A stretch of DNA of 64,000 nt from Sphingomonas crocodyli. Its GTDB lineage: Bacteria; Pseudomonadota; Alphaproteobacteria; Sphingomonadales; Sphingomonadaceae. Of the stretch, positions 26,744-35,703 are shown one piece after another (within the stretch, counting starts at the first letter, position 1; each line of letters begins with the position of its first letter). A model generated the notes under the pieces. It saw only the letters and a program-made list of their open reading frames with translations, was not told the origin of the DNA and made no database searches. The DNA lies in the NCBI RefSeq assembly GCF_004005865.1, contig NZ_SACN01000001.1:1736001-1800000 (forward strand), read 5' to 3'. The position numbers and the translations under genes are program-made.

Positions 26744-28153
26744 TCAGCTGTTCGTCCAACCCCCGCCTAGCGCCATGAAGATCGCGATCTGATCGAGCGT
26801 GAGTTGCGCCTTCGCCGAAGCGCTCGTGACCTCCGCGCTCGCATAGCTGCGCTGCGCGTCGAGCAGCGAGAGGAAGTCGCCCCGACCATAACGGAACAGC
26901 TTGTTCGCCTGATCGGCCGACAGCGACGCGGCGCTGCTCGCGCGGGCCAGCGCATCGGCGCGTTCGGCATCGCGGCGATAGGTTTCGAGCGCGGTTTCGG
27001 TCTGGCGCAGCGCCTCCAGCACCGTGCCGTCGAACCCAGCGAGATCGGCCTGTACCTGCGCATCGGCCTGCGCGATCCGGGCGCGGACGACCGAGCGGTT
27101 GGGGAAGGACCAGCTGAGCAGCGGGCCGAGGCTGAAGCCGAACGATGTGCCGCTGCCGATGTCCTTCACCGGCCCGTTCAGCCCCAGCGATCCGCCGATG
27201 CTGATCTGCGGATAGAGATCGGCGGTCGCGACGCCGACACGCGCTGTATCGGCGGCGATGCTGCGCTCGGCCTGGCGGATGTCGGGGCGGCGGCGGATCA
27301 AAGCGGCGCCGTCGCCGACCGGGATCGGGCGATCGAGCGCGGGCAGCGCGGCGCAGGTCGCGATGTCGGCCGGATAATCGGCGGGGGCGTGGCCGAGCAG
27401 AGTCGCGAGAAGGTAGAGCGCGGTCTGCCGCTGGCCTTCGAAGGCGGGGAGGGCGGCTTCGCTCGCATCGACCGCCGCCTCGGCGCGGCTCACGTCGAAC
27501 GCGGTGCCGCGCCCGTTGGCGGCGAGGCGACGGGTCGCGTCGAGCGTATCGCGCTGGAGGGCCACGACATGCCGGTTGATGCCCAGCAGATAGTTGGCTG
27601 CGCAGACCTGTGTGTAGGCCCGCGCGGTCGCGGCGGCGACGCTGACGCGGACATAGTCGCGCGCCGCCTCGGTCGCCTCGACATCGGCGTTGCTCGCCTC
27701 GATCGCGCGCTTGATCCGGCCGTTGAGGTCGAGCGGGTAGGATGCGCTCAGCCCCAGATTGTCGGCGACGGTGCCCGGCAGCGGCTGGCCGGTGCCCGAT
27801 GCGCGCGCCAGCGTCGCGCTCGCGCTGACCGAGGTCGATATCGTGCGTCCCGCCTGCGCCTCGCGCAGCACGGCTTCGGCGCGCGCGATATTGGCGTCGG
27901 CGACGCGCAGATCGGTGTTCGCCGCCAGCGCCTGTTCGACGAGCGCATCGAGCTTCGGATCGGCATAGAGCCGCCACCAGCGATCGGGCAGCGGCGCGGC
28001 GCCGTCGACACCCGCACCTGCCGCCGAATGGAAAGCTCCCGTGGCGGCGGGCGTCGTTGCCACCGAATGGGTCGGCGCTTGATAATTGGGGCCAGCGGTC
28101 GCGCAGGCGGCGAGGCTCAGCGCCAGTAGCGGCGCGAAAAGCGGCTTAGCCAT
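26744..28153 (-). CDS. outer-membrane efflux lipoprotein, NodT family
   Basis: The 469-residue TolC-like factor has a lipoprotein signal (LLALSLAAC), two OEP repeats and conserved stretches RRRPDIRQAERSIAA, ISIGGSLGL and GRGDFLSLLDAQRSYASAE. It provides the outer-membrane channel for the tripartite pump encoded just upstream (FUSC, DUF1656, HlyD). The gene overlaps hlyD by 8 bp. Confidence 0.93.
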   Translation of the reverse strand: MAKPLFAPLLALSLAACATAGPNYQAPTHSVATTPAATGAFHSAAGAGVDGAAPLPDRWWRLYADPKLDALVEQALAANTDLRVADANIARAEAVLREAQAGRTISTSVSASATLARASGTGQPLPGTVADNLGLSASYPLDLNGRIKRAIEASNADVEATEAARDYVRVSVAAATARAYTQVCAANYLLGINRHVVALQRDTLDATRRLAANGRGTAFDVSRAEAAVDASEAALPAFEGQRQTALYLLATLLGHAPADYPADIATCAALPALDRPIPVGDGAALIRRRPDIRQAERSIAADTARVGVATADLYPQISIGGSLGLNGPVKDIGSGTSFGFSLGPLLSWSFPNRSVVRARIAQADAQVQADLAGFDGTVLEALRQTETALETYRRDAERADALARASSAASLSADQANKLFRYGRGDFLSLLDAQRSYASAEVTSASAKAQLTLDQIAIFMALGGGWTNS

Positions 28154-29030
28154 GACGCGCCTCCTTCGCCGGCTCGACCGTCACCGTCGCCGTTCGCCCC
28201 GCGATCAGGCGCACGTCAGCGGGCACATGATCGAGCCGCACGCGCACCGGAATACGCTGCGCCAGCCGCACCCACGAGAAGGTCGGCTCGACCGAGGGGA
28301 GCAGATTGCCGCTGTCGGTGCGGCTGGTGTCGTTGATGCCATAAGCGATGCTTTCGACATGGCCGGTGACATCGCTCGCCTCGCCCATCAGCCGCACATG
28401 CACCGGGGCGCCGATGCGGATCAGCGGCAGCTTGGTCTCCTCGAAATAGCCTTCGACGCGCAGCGAATCCCGGTCGATCACCGCCATCGCCTGCTGCCCG
28501 GCCGCGACATAATCGCCGGGGTGGAGATCGAGATTGGTGACGACGCCGTTGACCGATGCGGTGATGCGCGTGCGCTTCAGGTTGAGCGCGGCGGCGTCGC
28601 GCGCGCTGATCGCCTGTGCGAGTGCGGCTTCGGCGGTGGCGACGGCGGCGAGATTCTGTTCGTGGCTTTCGGTGGCGACCAGATCGCCCAGCGCCAGATC
28701 GCGCTTCGCGGTGCGCCGCGCCTGGCCCAGCGTCGCCCGCGCGCTCGCCACCTGCGCCTCGGCCTGGCGCAGCGCCAGCGCATAGCGGGGCGTGTCGATC
28801 ACGAACAACGGATCGCCCGCCTTCACCGCCTGATTGTCACGCACCGAAACCGATGTGACGAGCCCGCCGATATCGGGCGTCACCCGCACCACATCGGCGC
28901 GCACCCGCCCGTCGCGCGTCCACGGGCTGCGCTCATAATGGGTCCACATCCACACCGCGACGAAGAGGGCGGCGATGACGATGGCGATCGTGGCGGCGCT
29001 GCGCGTCAGCAGGGCGGCAAGGCGGTTCAT
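28146..29030 (-). CDS. HlyD/AaeA-like membrane fusion protein
   Basis: The 294-residue periplasmic adaptor has one N-terminal helix (AATIAIVIAALFVAVWMW), the split lipoyl domain (VTPDIGGLVTSVSVRDNQAVKAGD, RITASVNGVVTNLDLHPGDYV), a coiled-coil hairpin and a beta barrel. It joins the FUSC inner-membrane pump to the NodT channel, as AaeA does with AaeB. Confidence 0.92.
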   Translation of the reverse strand: MNRLAALLTRSAATIAIVIAALFVAVWMWTHYERSPWTRDGRVRADVVRVTPDIGGLVTSVSVRDNQAVKAGDPLFVIDTPRYALALRQAEAQVASARATLGQARRTAKRDLALGDLVATESHEQNLAAVATAEAALAQAISARDAAALNLKRTRITASVNGVVTNLDLHPGDYVAAGQQAMAVIDRDSLRVEGYFEETKLPLIRIGAPVHVRLMGEASDVTGHVESIAYGINDTSRTDSGNLLPSVEPTFSWVRLAQRIPVRVRLDHVPADVRLIAGRTATVTVEPAKEARHG

Positions 29031-29242
29031 AGCGAATATCCGAAGGAGGGGGCGAGGATGCTGAGCAGGCCGAGGATCAGCACGAACAGGCTGAGATCGA
29101 CGAGCGCGCGATAGGCGACGAAACGATAGAGGCCGAAGGCGCCGATCAGGCGCGTGACGACGAAGGCGCCCCCCAACGCGATCATCGCGAGGACGAGCAG
29201 GGTCGGCACGAACACCCCGTCGAACGAGACTTCCCCGGTCAT
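29027..29242 (-). CDS. DUF1656 (AaeX-like) small membrane protein
   Basis: This 71-residue protein has two helices (LLVLAMIALGGAFVV and LVDLSLFVLILGLLSI) and the motif GEVSFDGVFVP typical of DUF1656. It is regularly encoded between FUSC and HlyD genes. It overlaps both neighbours by 4 bp; probably a pump accessory. Confidence 0.9.
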   Translation of the reverse strand: MTGEVSFDGVFVPTLLVLAMIALGGAFVVTRLIGAFGLYRFVAYRALVDLSLFVLILGLLSILAPSFGYSL

Positions 29243-31287
29243 GCGGCGATCCTTTGATAAGCGGGGGCATCGGGAAACAGGTTGCGGCGCAAGCTGACGA
29301 GCGCCAGCGTTCCGTCGCGCCGCGTGGCGGGGGTGACATGGTTCGCCATCAGGTCCATCGCGCCATCGATATCGCGCAGCAATGTCGGGTCGGCCGGTTC
29401 GGGAGCGGCGGGGTCGAGCCGGCGATAATGATCGCCGACATCGGCCAGAACCCGCGTCAGCGGCGCGGACTGCGCGGCGGACAGGCCGAGACGCAACTGG
29501 CGCAACTCGCCGATCGCGATGCCGGTGCGCAGATCGCGCAGCGCATCATAGAGCGGGGCGCCGCCATCCTTGCCGATCGCGGCCAGGCGCGGGGCGAGCA
29601 GGCCGATCCGATCGAGCATGCGGTTGATCCAGCCGCGCAGGTCGGGCGCGGACATCAGATTGGCGCGCGCCGCGATATCGGCCCAGCCGGCGCGGATCGT
29701 GCGGCGGATCGCGCGCTCGGCCCCCGCCGACTGGAGCAGGCCGACCATCACGATCGCGAACCAGATGCCGACAAGCTGCGCGATCGATCCATTGGCGAAG
29801 ATCGCGAATTCGTTGACGTATCGCGCCTCGATCAAAGCGGGGCTGCCCAGCCCCATCATCGCCGGAAGCGCGATCCCGCCATAACGCGGTGATGCCATGA
29901 AGGCGCCGCCGATGAGCAAGGCGGGCGCGAGTGCCGCCGCCAGCATCGGAAATCCGTCGAGGCGCGGCAGGATCGCATAGCCGTAGATCGCGCCGACGAC
30001 GGAGGCGATCAGCGTGCCGATCCAGAACGCCTTGAGCGGCGCGGCCGGATTTTCGAACGCCGAGAACAAGGCAAGGAAGACGCCGGCGAGCATCACGGCG
30101 GTGCTCGCATCCTTCCATCCGCTGCCGATCCACAGGGCGCAGCCGACAAGCAGGGTGACGAAGGCGCTGAACGCCCCGCGCGCCGCGCCGGCATAATCGC
30201 GATGTAGCTCCCGATTGCGGCGCCCTTCGAGCAATTCGCCCACGCGCGGGGTGACGGGGCGGCGGCTGTGGGTGACGAGCTGATCACGCAGGTCGCGACA
30301 ATCGCGATGCACCTCGACGAGCGCGGCGAGGCGGGCAAGCAGGCTCAGCCGCAGCATCTCGCGCCACGCCATGTCGGGGCCGGCATCGGGCTCGAGCGCG
30401 CGGCACCGGGCGATCAGGCCGGCGGCGATGGCGGTGCGCGTGTCGCGATCGTCGCCCGGCGCGGTAAGCCAGGCGCGAACATCGTCGAGCAGGGCGGCGA
30501 CCTCGGGCGAGGCTTCGCCGCCTTCACGCCGCACATTGTCCAGCCGGTCCTGCACCGCTGCGCCGAGCGGCAGCAGCATCGAGAGCTGGTCCTGCAGCGC
30601 GCGCACCGTGCGGACACGCGGGGCGAGGCGGGATACGTCGAAGGGCAGGTGGATCGAAAGCTGGTGAAGCTCGGCCACGTCCAGCGCGAGGCGACGGCGT
30701 TCCTGCTCGACCTCGGGCACCGGATCGGTCGCGATCGCGTCGCGCGACCAGCGTTCGGCATCGCGCAAGATCGCCTCGACCCGCGCCAGCAGCACACCGG
30801 TGATCGATCCGGGCAGGATCAGGCCATGAACCAGGCTGGCCGAAAGGATGCCGATGCTGATTTCCTGCACGCGCAGCGACGCGACGGTGAAGATCTGCGC
30901 AGGCGCATCGACGCTGGGCAGGCCGATGATGCACGCGCTGTATCCGGCCAGGACGAACATGTAGGATTTGGGCGTGCGATCGAGCAGCGACACGAACACG
31001 CACAGCGCGAGCCAGCTTGCAAAGGCGAGCGACAGCAATTCGGGCGCGTTGACTAGCGGCGGCACCATCGCCACCGCCGCGATCGCGCCCACGAAAGTGC
31101 CGATCAGGCGGAAGATCGCCTTGGAAATCACCGCGCCCGCCAGCGGCTGCGCAACGATATAGGATGTCAGGAAGGCCCAGTAGGGTCGTTCAAGCCCGAT
31201 GCTGAACGCGACGAACAGCGCCAGCATCGCCGCCACGAAACATTTGACCGAAAACAGGGCCGCCGGAAGGCCGAAACGCTCGCCCAT
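29239..31287 (-). CDS. FUSC family inner-membrane efflux pump (AaeB-like)
   Basis: The 682-residue protein has two blocks of hydrophobic helices (FSVKCFVAAMLALFVAFSIGL with PYWAFLTSYIVAQPLAGA, and the second half FSAFVTLLVGCALWI with STAVMLAGVFLALFS) separated by a helical cytoplasmic region. This is the fusaric-acid-resistance/AaeB layout, likely exporting aromatic carboxylic acids. It follows marR after 3 bp. Confidence 0.92.
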   Translation of the reverse strand: MGERFGLPAALFSVKCFVAAMLALFVAFSIGLERPYWAFLTSYIVAQPLAGAVISKAIFRLIGTFVGAIAAVAMVPPLVNAPELLSLAFASWLALCVFVSLLDRTPKSYMFVLAGYSACIIGLPSVDAPAQIFTVASLRVQEISIGILSASLVHGLILPGSITGVLLARVEAILRDAERWSRDAIATDPVPEVEQERRRLALDVAELHQLSIHLPFDVSRLAPRVRTVRALQDQLSMLLPLGAAVQDRLDNVRREGGEASPEVAALLDDVRAWLTAPGDDRDTRTAIAAGLIARCRALEPDAGPDMAWREMLRLSLLARLAALVEVHRDCRDLRDQLVTHSRRPVTPRVGELLEGRRNRELHRDYAGAARGAFSAFVTLLVGCALWIGSGWKDASTAVMLAGVFLALFSAFENPAAPLKAFWIGTLIASVVGAIYGYAILPRLDGFPMLAAALAPALLIGGAFMASPRYGGIALPAMMGLGSPALIEARYVNEFAIFANGSIAQLVGIWFAIVMVGLLQSAGAERAIRRTIRAGWADIAARANLMSAPDLRGWINRMLDRIGLLAPRLAAIGKDGGAPLYDALRDLRTGIAIGELRQLRLGLSAAQSAPLTRVLADVGDHYRRLDPAAPEPADPTLLRDIDGAMDLMANHVTPATRRDGTLALVSLRRNLFPDAPAYQRIAA

Positions 31288-31290
31288 CGA

Positions 31291-31734
31291 TCAAACCCGC
31301 CGCTCCGCGATGCGTGTCGACAATGTGTCGATCAGCCGCAGGGTGGTTTCGATATCGGCATCGCTGATCCCGTCGAACAATATGGCGCGCTCGTCGCGCA
31401 GCCGCGCCTCGATCGTGCCCACCAGTTCGCGGCCCGCATCGGTCAGCAGGACGCGGTTGGACCTCTTGTCGTCCGGATCCTGCATCCGCACGACATGCCC
31501 GCTTTGCTGCAACTGATCGATCAGGCGGACGAGCGAGGGCTGGGTGATGCCGATCGCCTGCGCCAGATCGATCTGGCGAACGTCGGGACCAAGCCGGTCG
31601 AGCCAGATCAGGCACCACGACGTCGAATTGGACACGCCGAACTCGACCAGCAGGGCATCCGCCAGCTGCCGCCATATGCGCGTCAGCATCGGCAGGCGCT
31701 GCGCGATATCCCGTTCTTGGCTGGCTCGACTCAT
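31291..31734 (-). CDS. MarR family transcriptional regulator of the efflux operon
   Basis: The 147-residue winged-helix regulator shows DLAQAIGITQPSLVRLIDQLQQSGHVVRMQDPDDKRSNRVLLTDAG, a full MarR recognition helix and wing. It is the first gene of the five-gene marR-fusC-DUF1656-hlyD-nodT operon and probably represses its own promoter, since an 18-bp palindrome overlaps the predicted -10 box directly before its start codon. Confidence 0.92.
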   Translation of the reverse strand: MSRASQERDIAQRLPMLTRIWRQLADALLVEFGVSNSTSWCLIWLDRLGPDVRQIDLAQAIGITQPSLVRLIDQLQQSGHVVRMQDPDDKRSNRVLLTDAGRELVGTIEARLRDERAILFDGISDADIETTLRLIDTLSTRIAERRV

Positions 31735-31738
31735 ATTT

Positions 31739-31769
31739 ATTAGATAGCTAACTAATCAATTTTCGTCAA
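31739..31769 (-). promoter_or_regulatory. efflux-operon promoter with overlapping MarR-type operator
   Basis: On the minus strand TTGACG (31764-31769), 17-bp spacer and TATCTA (31741-31746) form a good promoter. The start point would be about 31734, the A of the marR ATG (leaderless). The palindrome ATTAGTTAGCTATCTAAT (31739-31756, 16 of 18 bases symmetric) covers the -10 box, an ideal autorepression site. Confidence 0.6.
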
Positions 31770-31783
31770 GATGGCGGGTGACA

Positions 31784-31812
31784 TTGAGTCGTTAGGGAAT
31801 TGCGCGTAATCG
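31784..31812 (+). promoter_or_regulatory. putative promoter of the PEP-CTERM gene
   Basis: TTGAGT (31784-31789), 17-bp spacer, TAATCG (31807-31812), about 25 bp before the GTG at 31837. Confidence 0.3.
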
Positions 31813-31836
31813 AATGCGTGGGGGCGTATCTGGGGC

Positions 31837-32556
31837 GTGAATGTGGTGCGTGCAGCTTTTCTGATTTTCGCAGCGGCCTTGGTCGCAGCGCCGGCATCGG
31901 CGGCGGTGATCGTGTCGGTCGAAGGGGCGGGCGTCGCTGCGCCCACGCTCAGCGGCTACACCTTCGTGCGCGATACGCTGAACGGCAACATCAACGGCGG
32001 CGCGAACCTGGCCTTCGGCAATTCGGGCATCACCGGCACGACCAGCAGCGGCTGGATCACCAGCGCGGACGCCAACGTTTATGGCGGCGTCGGCGGCACC
32101 GGCAAATATGGCAGCGTCAGCGGCACCGCGACGATCAACCTGTCGACCAGCGTGAACTATTTCGGCCTGTGGGGCTCGGCGCTCGACGGCAACAATGCCG
32201 TCGCGCTCTACAATAACGACACCTTGCTCGGCACCTGGGCGCTGCAATCGGTGCTGCAGGGATCGCCGACCTTCAGCAACGCCTATTTCGGCAACCCCTT
32301 CGGTGGCGGCAATACGGGGGAGGCCTATGCCTTCTTCAACTTCAAGAGCGATACCGCCTTCAACCGGGTTCAGCTGATCCAGAATGGCGGCGGCGGGTTC
32401 GAGTTCGACGATCTGACCGTGGGGCAGAGCATCGTCGGCGCGGCGCCCGATCCGGCGACGTGGATGACGATGCTGACCGGCTTCGGCCTGATCGGCTGGG
32501 CGATGCGCCGGCGGCGCGCGGGCGGGCTTGCGGGAACCACTGCCGCGGCTCATTGA
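31837..32556 (+). CDS. PEP-CTERM sorting-signal surface protein
   Basis: The 239-residue protein has a signal peptide (AAFLIFAAALVAAPASAA), a Gly/Asn/Ser/Thr-rich beta body, and a C-terminal exosortase-type signal: APDPATWMTMLTGFGLIGWA followed by RRRRAGG. The first element reads PDP rather than PEP, a mild variant. Such proteins are processed by an exosortase (EpsH/XrtA type), not encoded here. The body resembles exosortase-dependent surface proteins of unknown role. GTG 31837 is the most upstream plausible start; GTG 31843 is an alternative. Confidence 0.85.
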   Translation: MNVVRAAFLIFAAALVAAPASAAVIVSVEGAGVAAPTLSGYTFVRDTLNGNINGGANLAFGNSGITGTTSSGWITSADANVYGGVGGTGKYGSVSGTATINLSTSVNYFGLWGSALDGNNAVALYNNDTLLGTWALQSVLQGSPTFSNAYFGNPFGGGNTGEAYAFFNFKSDTAFNRVQLIQNGGGGFEFDDLTVGQSIVGAAPDPATWMTMLTGFGLIGWAMRRRRAGGLAGTTAAAH

Positions 32557-32583
32557 TTGTCGATCCTCGGGAGGATCGCAGCC

Positions 32584-32832
32584 ATGAACATTTCGGAACG
32601 CAGCGCCATCGAACGGATCGCGCGGGTGCTGGCGGGTGAGCGGATCAGCGCGAACGCGCACGGGCAGGAGGTTTCGGCGGCCCGATCGGTCGACGCCGCC
32701 TGGCCCGATTATCGTGAGGATGCGATTGCCGTCCTGCGCACGCTGCGCGAGCCCGATGCCGACATGGCCCGCGCGGGCGATCCCGCCATCTGGGAAGCGA
32801 TGGTCCGCGCCGCGCTGGGCGAGAAGGTCTAA
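32584..32832 (+). CDS. small hypothetical protein
   Basis: This 82-residue soluble, mostly helical protein begins MNISERSAIERIARVLAGER and contains AARSVDAAWPDYREDAIAVLRTLREPD. ATG 32584 is chosen because GGGAGGA lies at good spacing; an in-frame upstream start at 32557 lacks one. Such proteins are common in sphingomonads; I recognise no function. It overlaps the convergent nucleosidase gene by 4 bp. Confidence 0.7.
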   Translation: MNISERSAIERIARVLAGERISANAHGQEVSAARSVDAAWPDYREDAIAVLRTLREPDADMARAGDPAIWEAMVRAALGEKV

Positions 32833-33500
32833 AGCGCCGCTATCGCCTGTTCGGCGGCTTCGGCCGCCGCACGCGCCGCGCGGGCGAGTTGATCGAGGAA
32901 GGTGGCGGCGCTGTCTTCGTCGGCCGCATCGGTCGCCGCCTTGATCGCGGCCCAGGGCAGGGCGTTGAGCGTCGCGAACTGCGCCACCGCCGCCGTCTCC
33001 ATGTCGATCAGGGTCGCGCCCAGCGACGCGCCGATCTCCGCCGCATGGCCTGCGCTTTCGACGAACATGTCGGCGCTCGCGATCCTTGCGGGCGGCAGCG
33101 CCGCGATCGCGTGCAGTTCGAACGCCTTATAGGGGGTGAGGGCGGGCGGATCGCCGAATGGGATCGTGCCCGGATCGAAGCGGGCGAAGCGCGCCTCGGA
33201 TCGCGCCCCATAATCGGTCTGCACCGCATCGACGATCCGGAAGGCGCCGCCCGGCCCCAGCCCGATCCGCGCCGCCGTGCCGATCACCAGCAGCAGGTCG
33301 ACATCGTGGCGATGCGCGAGCAGGGCGGCCGCGCTGGCCGACGCGACCTTGCCGATCCCCGCGCAGGCGAGGAAGCATTGCTTGTCGCCCAGCGTCAGCG
33401 CCTCGACCGCGATCGGCCCCGCAATCGCCTCACGCGCCATCGCCGGCGCGAAGGCCGCCAGCTCGGCGGGCATGCCTGCGACGATGCCGATCCGCTTCAT
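32829..33500 (-). CDS. 5'-methylthioadenosine/S-adenosylhomocysteine nucleosidase-like phosphorylase
   Basis: The 223-residue PNP/UDP-family protein shows GIVAGMPAELAAFAP at the N-terminus, CAGIGKVASASAAALL and the nucleoside-binding motif IDMETAAVAQFA with the catalytic Asp replaced by the local segment AIKAATDAADED. It likely cleaves MTA, SAH or a related nucleoside. It lies 3 bp downstream of dcd. Confidence 0.8.
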   Translation of the reverse strand: MKRIGIVAGMPAELAAFAPAMAREAIAGPIAVEALTLGDKQCFLACAGIGKVASASAAALLAHRHDVDLLLVIGTAARIGLGPGGAFRIVDAVQTDYGARSEARFARFDPGTIPFGDPPALTPYKAFELHAIAALPPARIASADMFVESAGHAAEIGASLGATLIDMETAAVAQFATLNALPWAAIKAATDAADEDSAATFLDQLARAARAAAEAAEQAIAAL

Positions 33501-33503
33501 GGT

Positions 33504-34058
33504 TTAGAGCCGCGGAAGCGTGACGCCCTGCTGCCCCATATATTTGCCCGCGCGATCGGCATAGCTGACCTCGCACGGCTCATTGCCCTGCAGGAACAGG
33601 AACTGGCACGCGCCTTCATTGGCGTATATCTTGGCGGGCAGCGGGGTGGTGTTGGAGAATTCCAGCGTCACATGTCCCTCCCAGCCGGGCTCCAGCGGGG
33701 TGACGTTCACGATGATGCCGCAGCGCGCATAGGTCGATTTGCCCAGGCAGATCACCAGCACGTCGCGCGGCACGCGGAAATATTCGACCGTGCGGGCCAG
33801 TGCGAAGCTGTTCGGCGGGATCACGCACACGTCGGTCTTGCGATCGACGAAACTGTTCGCGGCGAAATCCTTGGGGTCCACCGTCGCGCTGTCGACATTG
33901 GTGAAAATCTTGAACTCGTCGGCCACGCGCGCGTCATAGCCATAGGAGGACAGGCCGTAGCTGATGCACCCCTCGCGCCGCTGCGCCTCGACGAACGGCT
34001 CGATCATCCCGTCCTGCTGCGCGCGCTCGCGAATCCACTTATCCGACATAATCGACAT
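33504..34058 (-). CDS. dcd: dCTP deaminase
   Basis: This enzyme makes dUTP from dCTP for thymidylate synthesis. The 184-residue protein matches the trimeric Dcd/dUTPase family ([61 protein letters not shown] in shorter pieces, [11 protein letters not shown] at the end). Start 34058 gives [11 protein letters not shown], the usual N-terminus; 34049 is possible. Confidence 0.96.
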   Translation of the reverse strand: MSIMSDKWIRERAQQDGMIEPFVEAQRREGCISYGLSSYGYDARVADEFKIFTNVDSATVDPKDFAANSFVDRKTDVCVIPPNSFALARTVEYFRVPRDVLVICLGKSTYARCGIIVNVTPLEPGWEGHVTLEFSNTTPLPAKIYANEGACQFLFLQGNEPCEVSYADRAGKYMGQQGVTLPRL

Positions 34059-34186
34059 ATAATGCGCGTTCCCTCTTGGATATGACTGTCCTAGCAGCCC
34101 GCTCCGGCTTTCAAAGTGCTTTGAATGCATACGATTGCGTTGTGGGATTGATGCGATAGAACCGGGTGGGAAAGGAGGCGGCTGCA

Positions 34187-34651
34187 ATGGACTTCGAACG
34201 AAGTTTGGCAGCGGTTTCGGTGAACAGCGATGTTGCCGATGTTCTGCGCGAACTGTGCGACCTGACCGGAATGGGTTTTGCGGCGGTCGCGGGGATGACC
34301 GAGGATCGCTGGATGGCGCTCCAGGTTTATGACCGGATCGAATTCGGCCTGAATGCGGGCGACGAGCTCGATATCGCCGCGACGATCTGCAACGAAATCC
34401 GCGAAACCGGCCGCCCGATCTTTATCGACAGCGTGCGCGATGCGCCCCAATGGCGCGATCATCCTGTCCCGGCGACCTACGGCTTTCAGAGCTACGTTTC
34501 GGTTCCTTTGTTCCGGATGGATCGCAGCGTTTACGGCACGATGTTCGCGGTCGATCCGAAACCGCACGTCATCGACACGCCCGAGATTCGCAAGGCGATC
34601 GGGTTGCAGGCCGCGCGGCTGATGACCTGCCTCTACCCCGACGCGATTTAG
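34187..34651 (+). CDS. single GAF-domain protein
   Basis: The 154-residue protein is essentially one GAF domain ([47 protein letters not shown]). ATG 34187 follows AAAGGAGG. Stand-alone GAF proteins include free-methionine sulfoxide reductases and small sensors; the reductase cysteines are not evident, so a sensor role is likelier. It ends overlapping the convergent cdd gene by 4 bp. Confidence 0.85.
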   Translation: MDFERSLAAVSVNSDVADVLRELCDLTGMGFAAVAGMTEDRWMALQVYDRIEFGLNAGDELDIAATICNEIRETGRPIFIDSVRDAPQWRDHPVPATYGFQSYVSVPLFRMDRSVYGTMFAVDPKPHVIDTPEIRKAIGLQAARLMTCLYPDAI

Positions 34652-35118
34652 CCGATTCCCAAATCCGCCGGCCCGAAGGCGTGGGGCAGAAGTTCGGACG
34701 CGCTGTGGCGCGCGACGGCGGAGCCATCGGCCGATCCGCAGTGGATGTCGATGTCGCGGCCACCCATTTGCGCGGCCTCGTTGATGATCTGGCGGCAGCG
34801 GCCGCAGGGATAGATCGGGGCCGACCCGCTGATCGTCCCGTCCTTGTTCAGCGCGCCGCCGATGATCCCGATCGCGACGACATCACGGAATCGGCCGCGC
34901 GCGTTGACGGTCGCCAGCGCCACCGTCTCGGCGCACAGCGACAGGCCGTAACTGGCATTTTCGAAATTGGTGCCGGTGACGATCTCGCCATCGGTCAGCA
35001 GCACCGCCGCGCCCACGCCGAAGCGCGAATAGGGCGCGTGCGCATTCTTCGCCGCCTCGCGCGCCGCATCGATCAGGACGGCGCCCGCGACCGCGCCCAT
35101 GTCGACCGCCTCAGCCAC
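34648..35118 (-). CDS. cdd: cytidine deaminase
   Basis: The 156-residue enzyme deaminates cytidine and deoxycytidine for pyrimidine salvage. It is the tetrameric type: NFENASYGLSLCAETVAL (zinc Cys and catalytic Glu) and PCGRCRQ (two zinc cysteines). GTG 35118 overlaps the UPF0262 stop by 8 bp; ATG 35100 is an alternative start. Confidence 0.95.
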   Translation of the reverse strand: MAEAVDMGAVAGAVLIDAAREAAKNAHAPYSRFGVGAAVLLTDGEIVTGTNFENASYGLSLCAETVALATVNARGRFRDVVAIGIIGGALNKDGTISGSAPIYPCGRCRQIINEAAQMGGRDIDIHCGSADGSAVARHSASELLPHAFGPADLGIG

Positions 35119-35593
35119 GGATGTGCAGCACGCAGATCAGGGTGAACAGGCGGCGCGCGGTGTCGAAATCGACCTCGATCTTGGTCTCCAGCCGTTCCTT
35201 GAGCAGCTCGGCCGCCTGATTGTGGATGCCGCGCCGGGCCATGTCGACCGTCTCGATCTGCTGGGGTGTCGCGACCTTGATCGCCTGGAAATAGCTGTCG
35301 CAGATCGCGAAATAATCCTTGATCGGCCGACGGAAGCTGGCGAGCCCGAGGATCAGGGTTTCGAGCAGATCGCCCGTCTCCGCCGCGATATCGATCGCCA
35401 GCCGCCCTTCCTCGACGCGCAGCTTGACCTTGAACGGGCCCGCATAGCCCTGCGGATAGGCGCGCAGCGGCCGGAAGAAATTCTCTTCCTTCAGGTCGAA
35501 GATCGCAATCCGACGTTCCTGTTCGACATCGGCATTGCGCCAGATGATCGTCTTCTCGTCGAGTTCGATGTCGATGATGCGCGGGTCGGACAT
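35111..35593 (-). CDS. UPF0262 family protein
   Basis: The 160-residue protein is a clear UPF0262 member (IIDIELDEKTIIWRNADVEQERRIAIFDL in pieces, DYFAICDSYFQAIKVATPQQIETVDMARRGIHN). The family is widespread in alphaproteobacteria and its function is unknown. It is probably co-transcribed with cdd. Confidence 0.92.
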   Translation of the reverse strand: MSDPRIIDIELDEKTIIWRNADVEQERRIAIFDLKEENFFRPLRAYPQGYAGPFKVKLRVEEGRLAIDIAAETGDLLETLILGLASFRRPIKDYFAICDSYFQAIKVATPQQIETVDMARRGIHNQAAELLKERLETKIEVDFDTARRLFTLICVLHIRG

Positions 35594-35647
35594 GCTGGAA
35601 TCGAATTAGCGCGGGGCGGGCAGGTTGCCAACCATAGCGATCACTAC

Positions 35648-35690
35648 AAAAATGCCCCTCGGTTCCGGGTGAGGCCGGGACCGAGGGGCA
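35648..35690 (-). terminator. Rho-independent terminator of the marR-emrA transcript
   Basis: Perfect 11-bp stem TGCCCCTCGGT (35653-35663) with ACCGAGGGGCA (35680-35690), extended inside by CCGG/CCGG. On the minus strand it is followed by five T residues (A run at 35648-35652). It lies 14 bp after the hlyD-type gene. Confidence 0.85.
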
Positions 35691-35703
35691 GGGGAGGAGA
35701 CGC

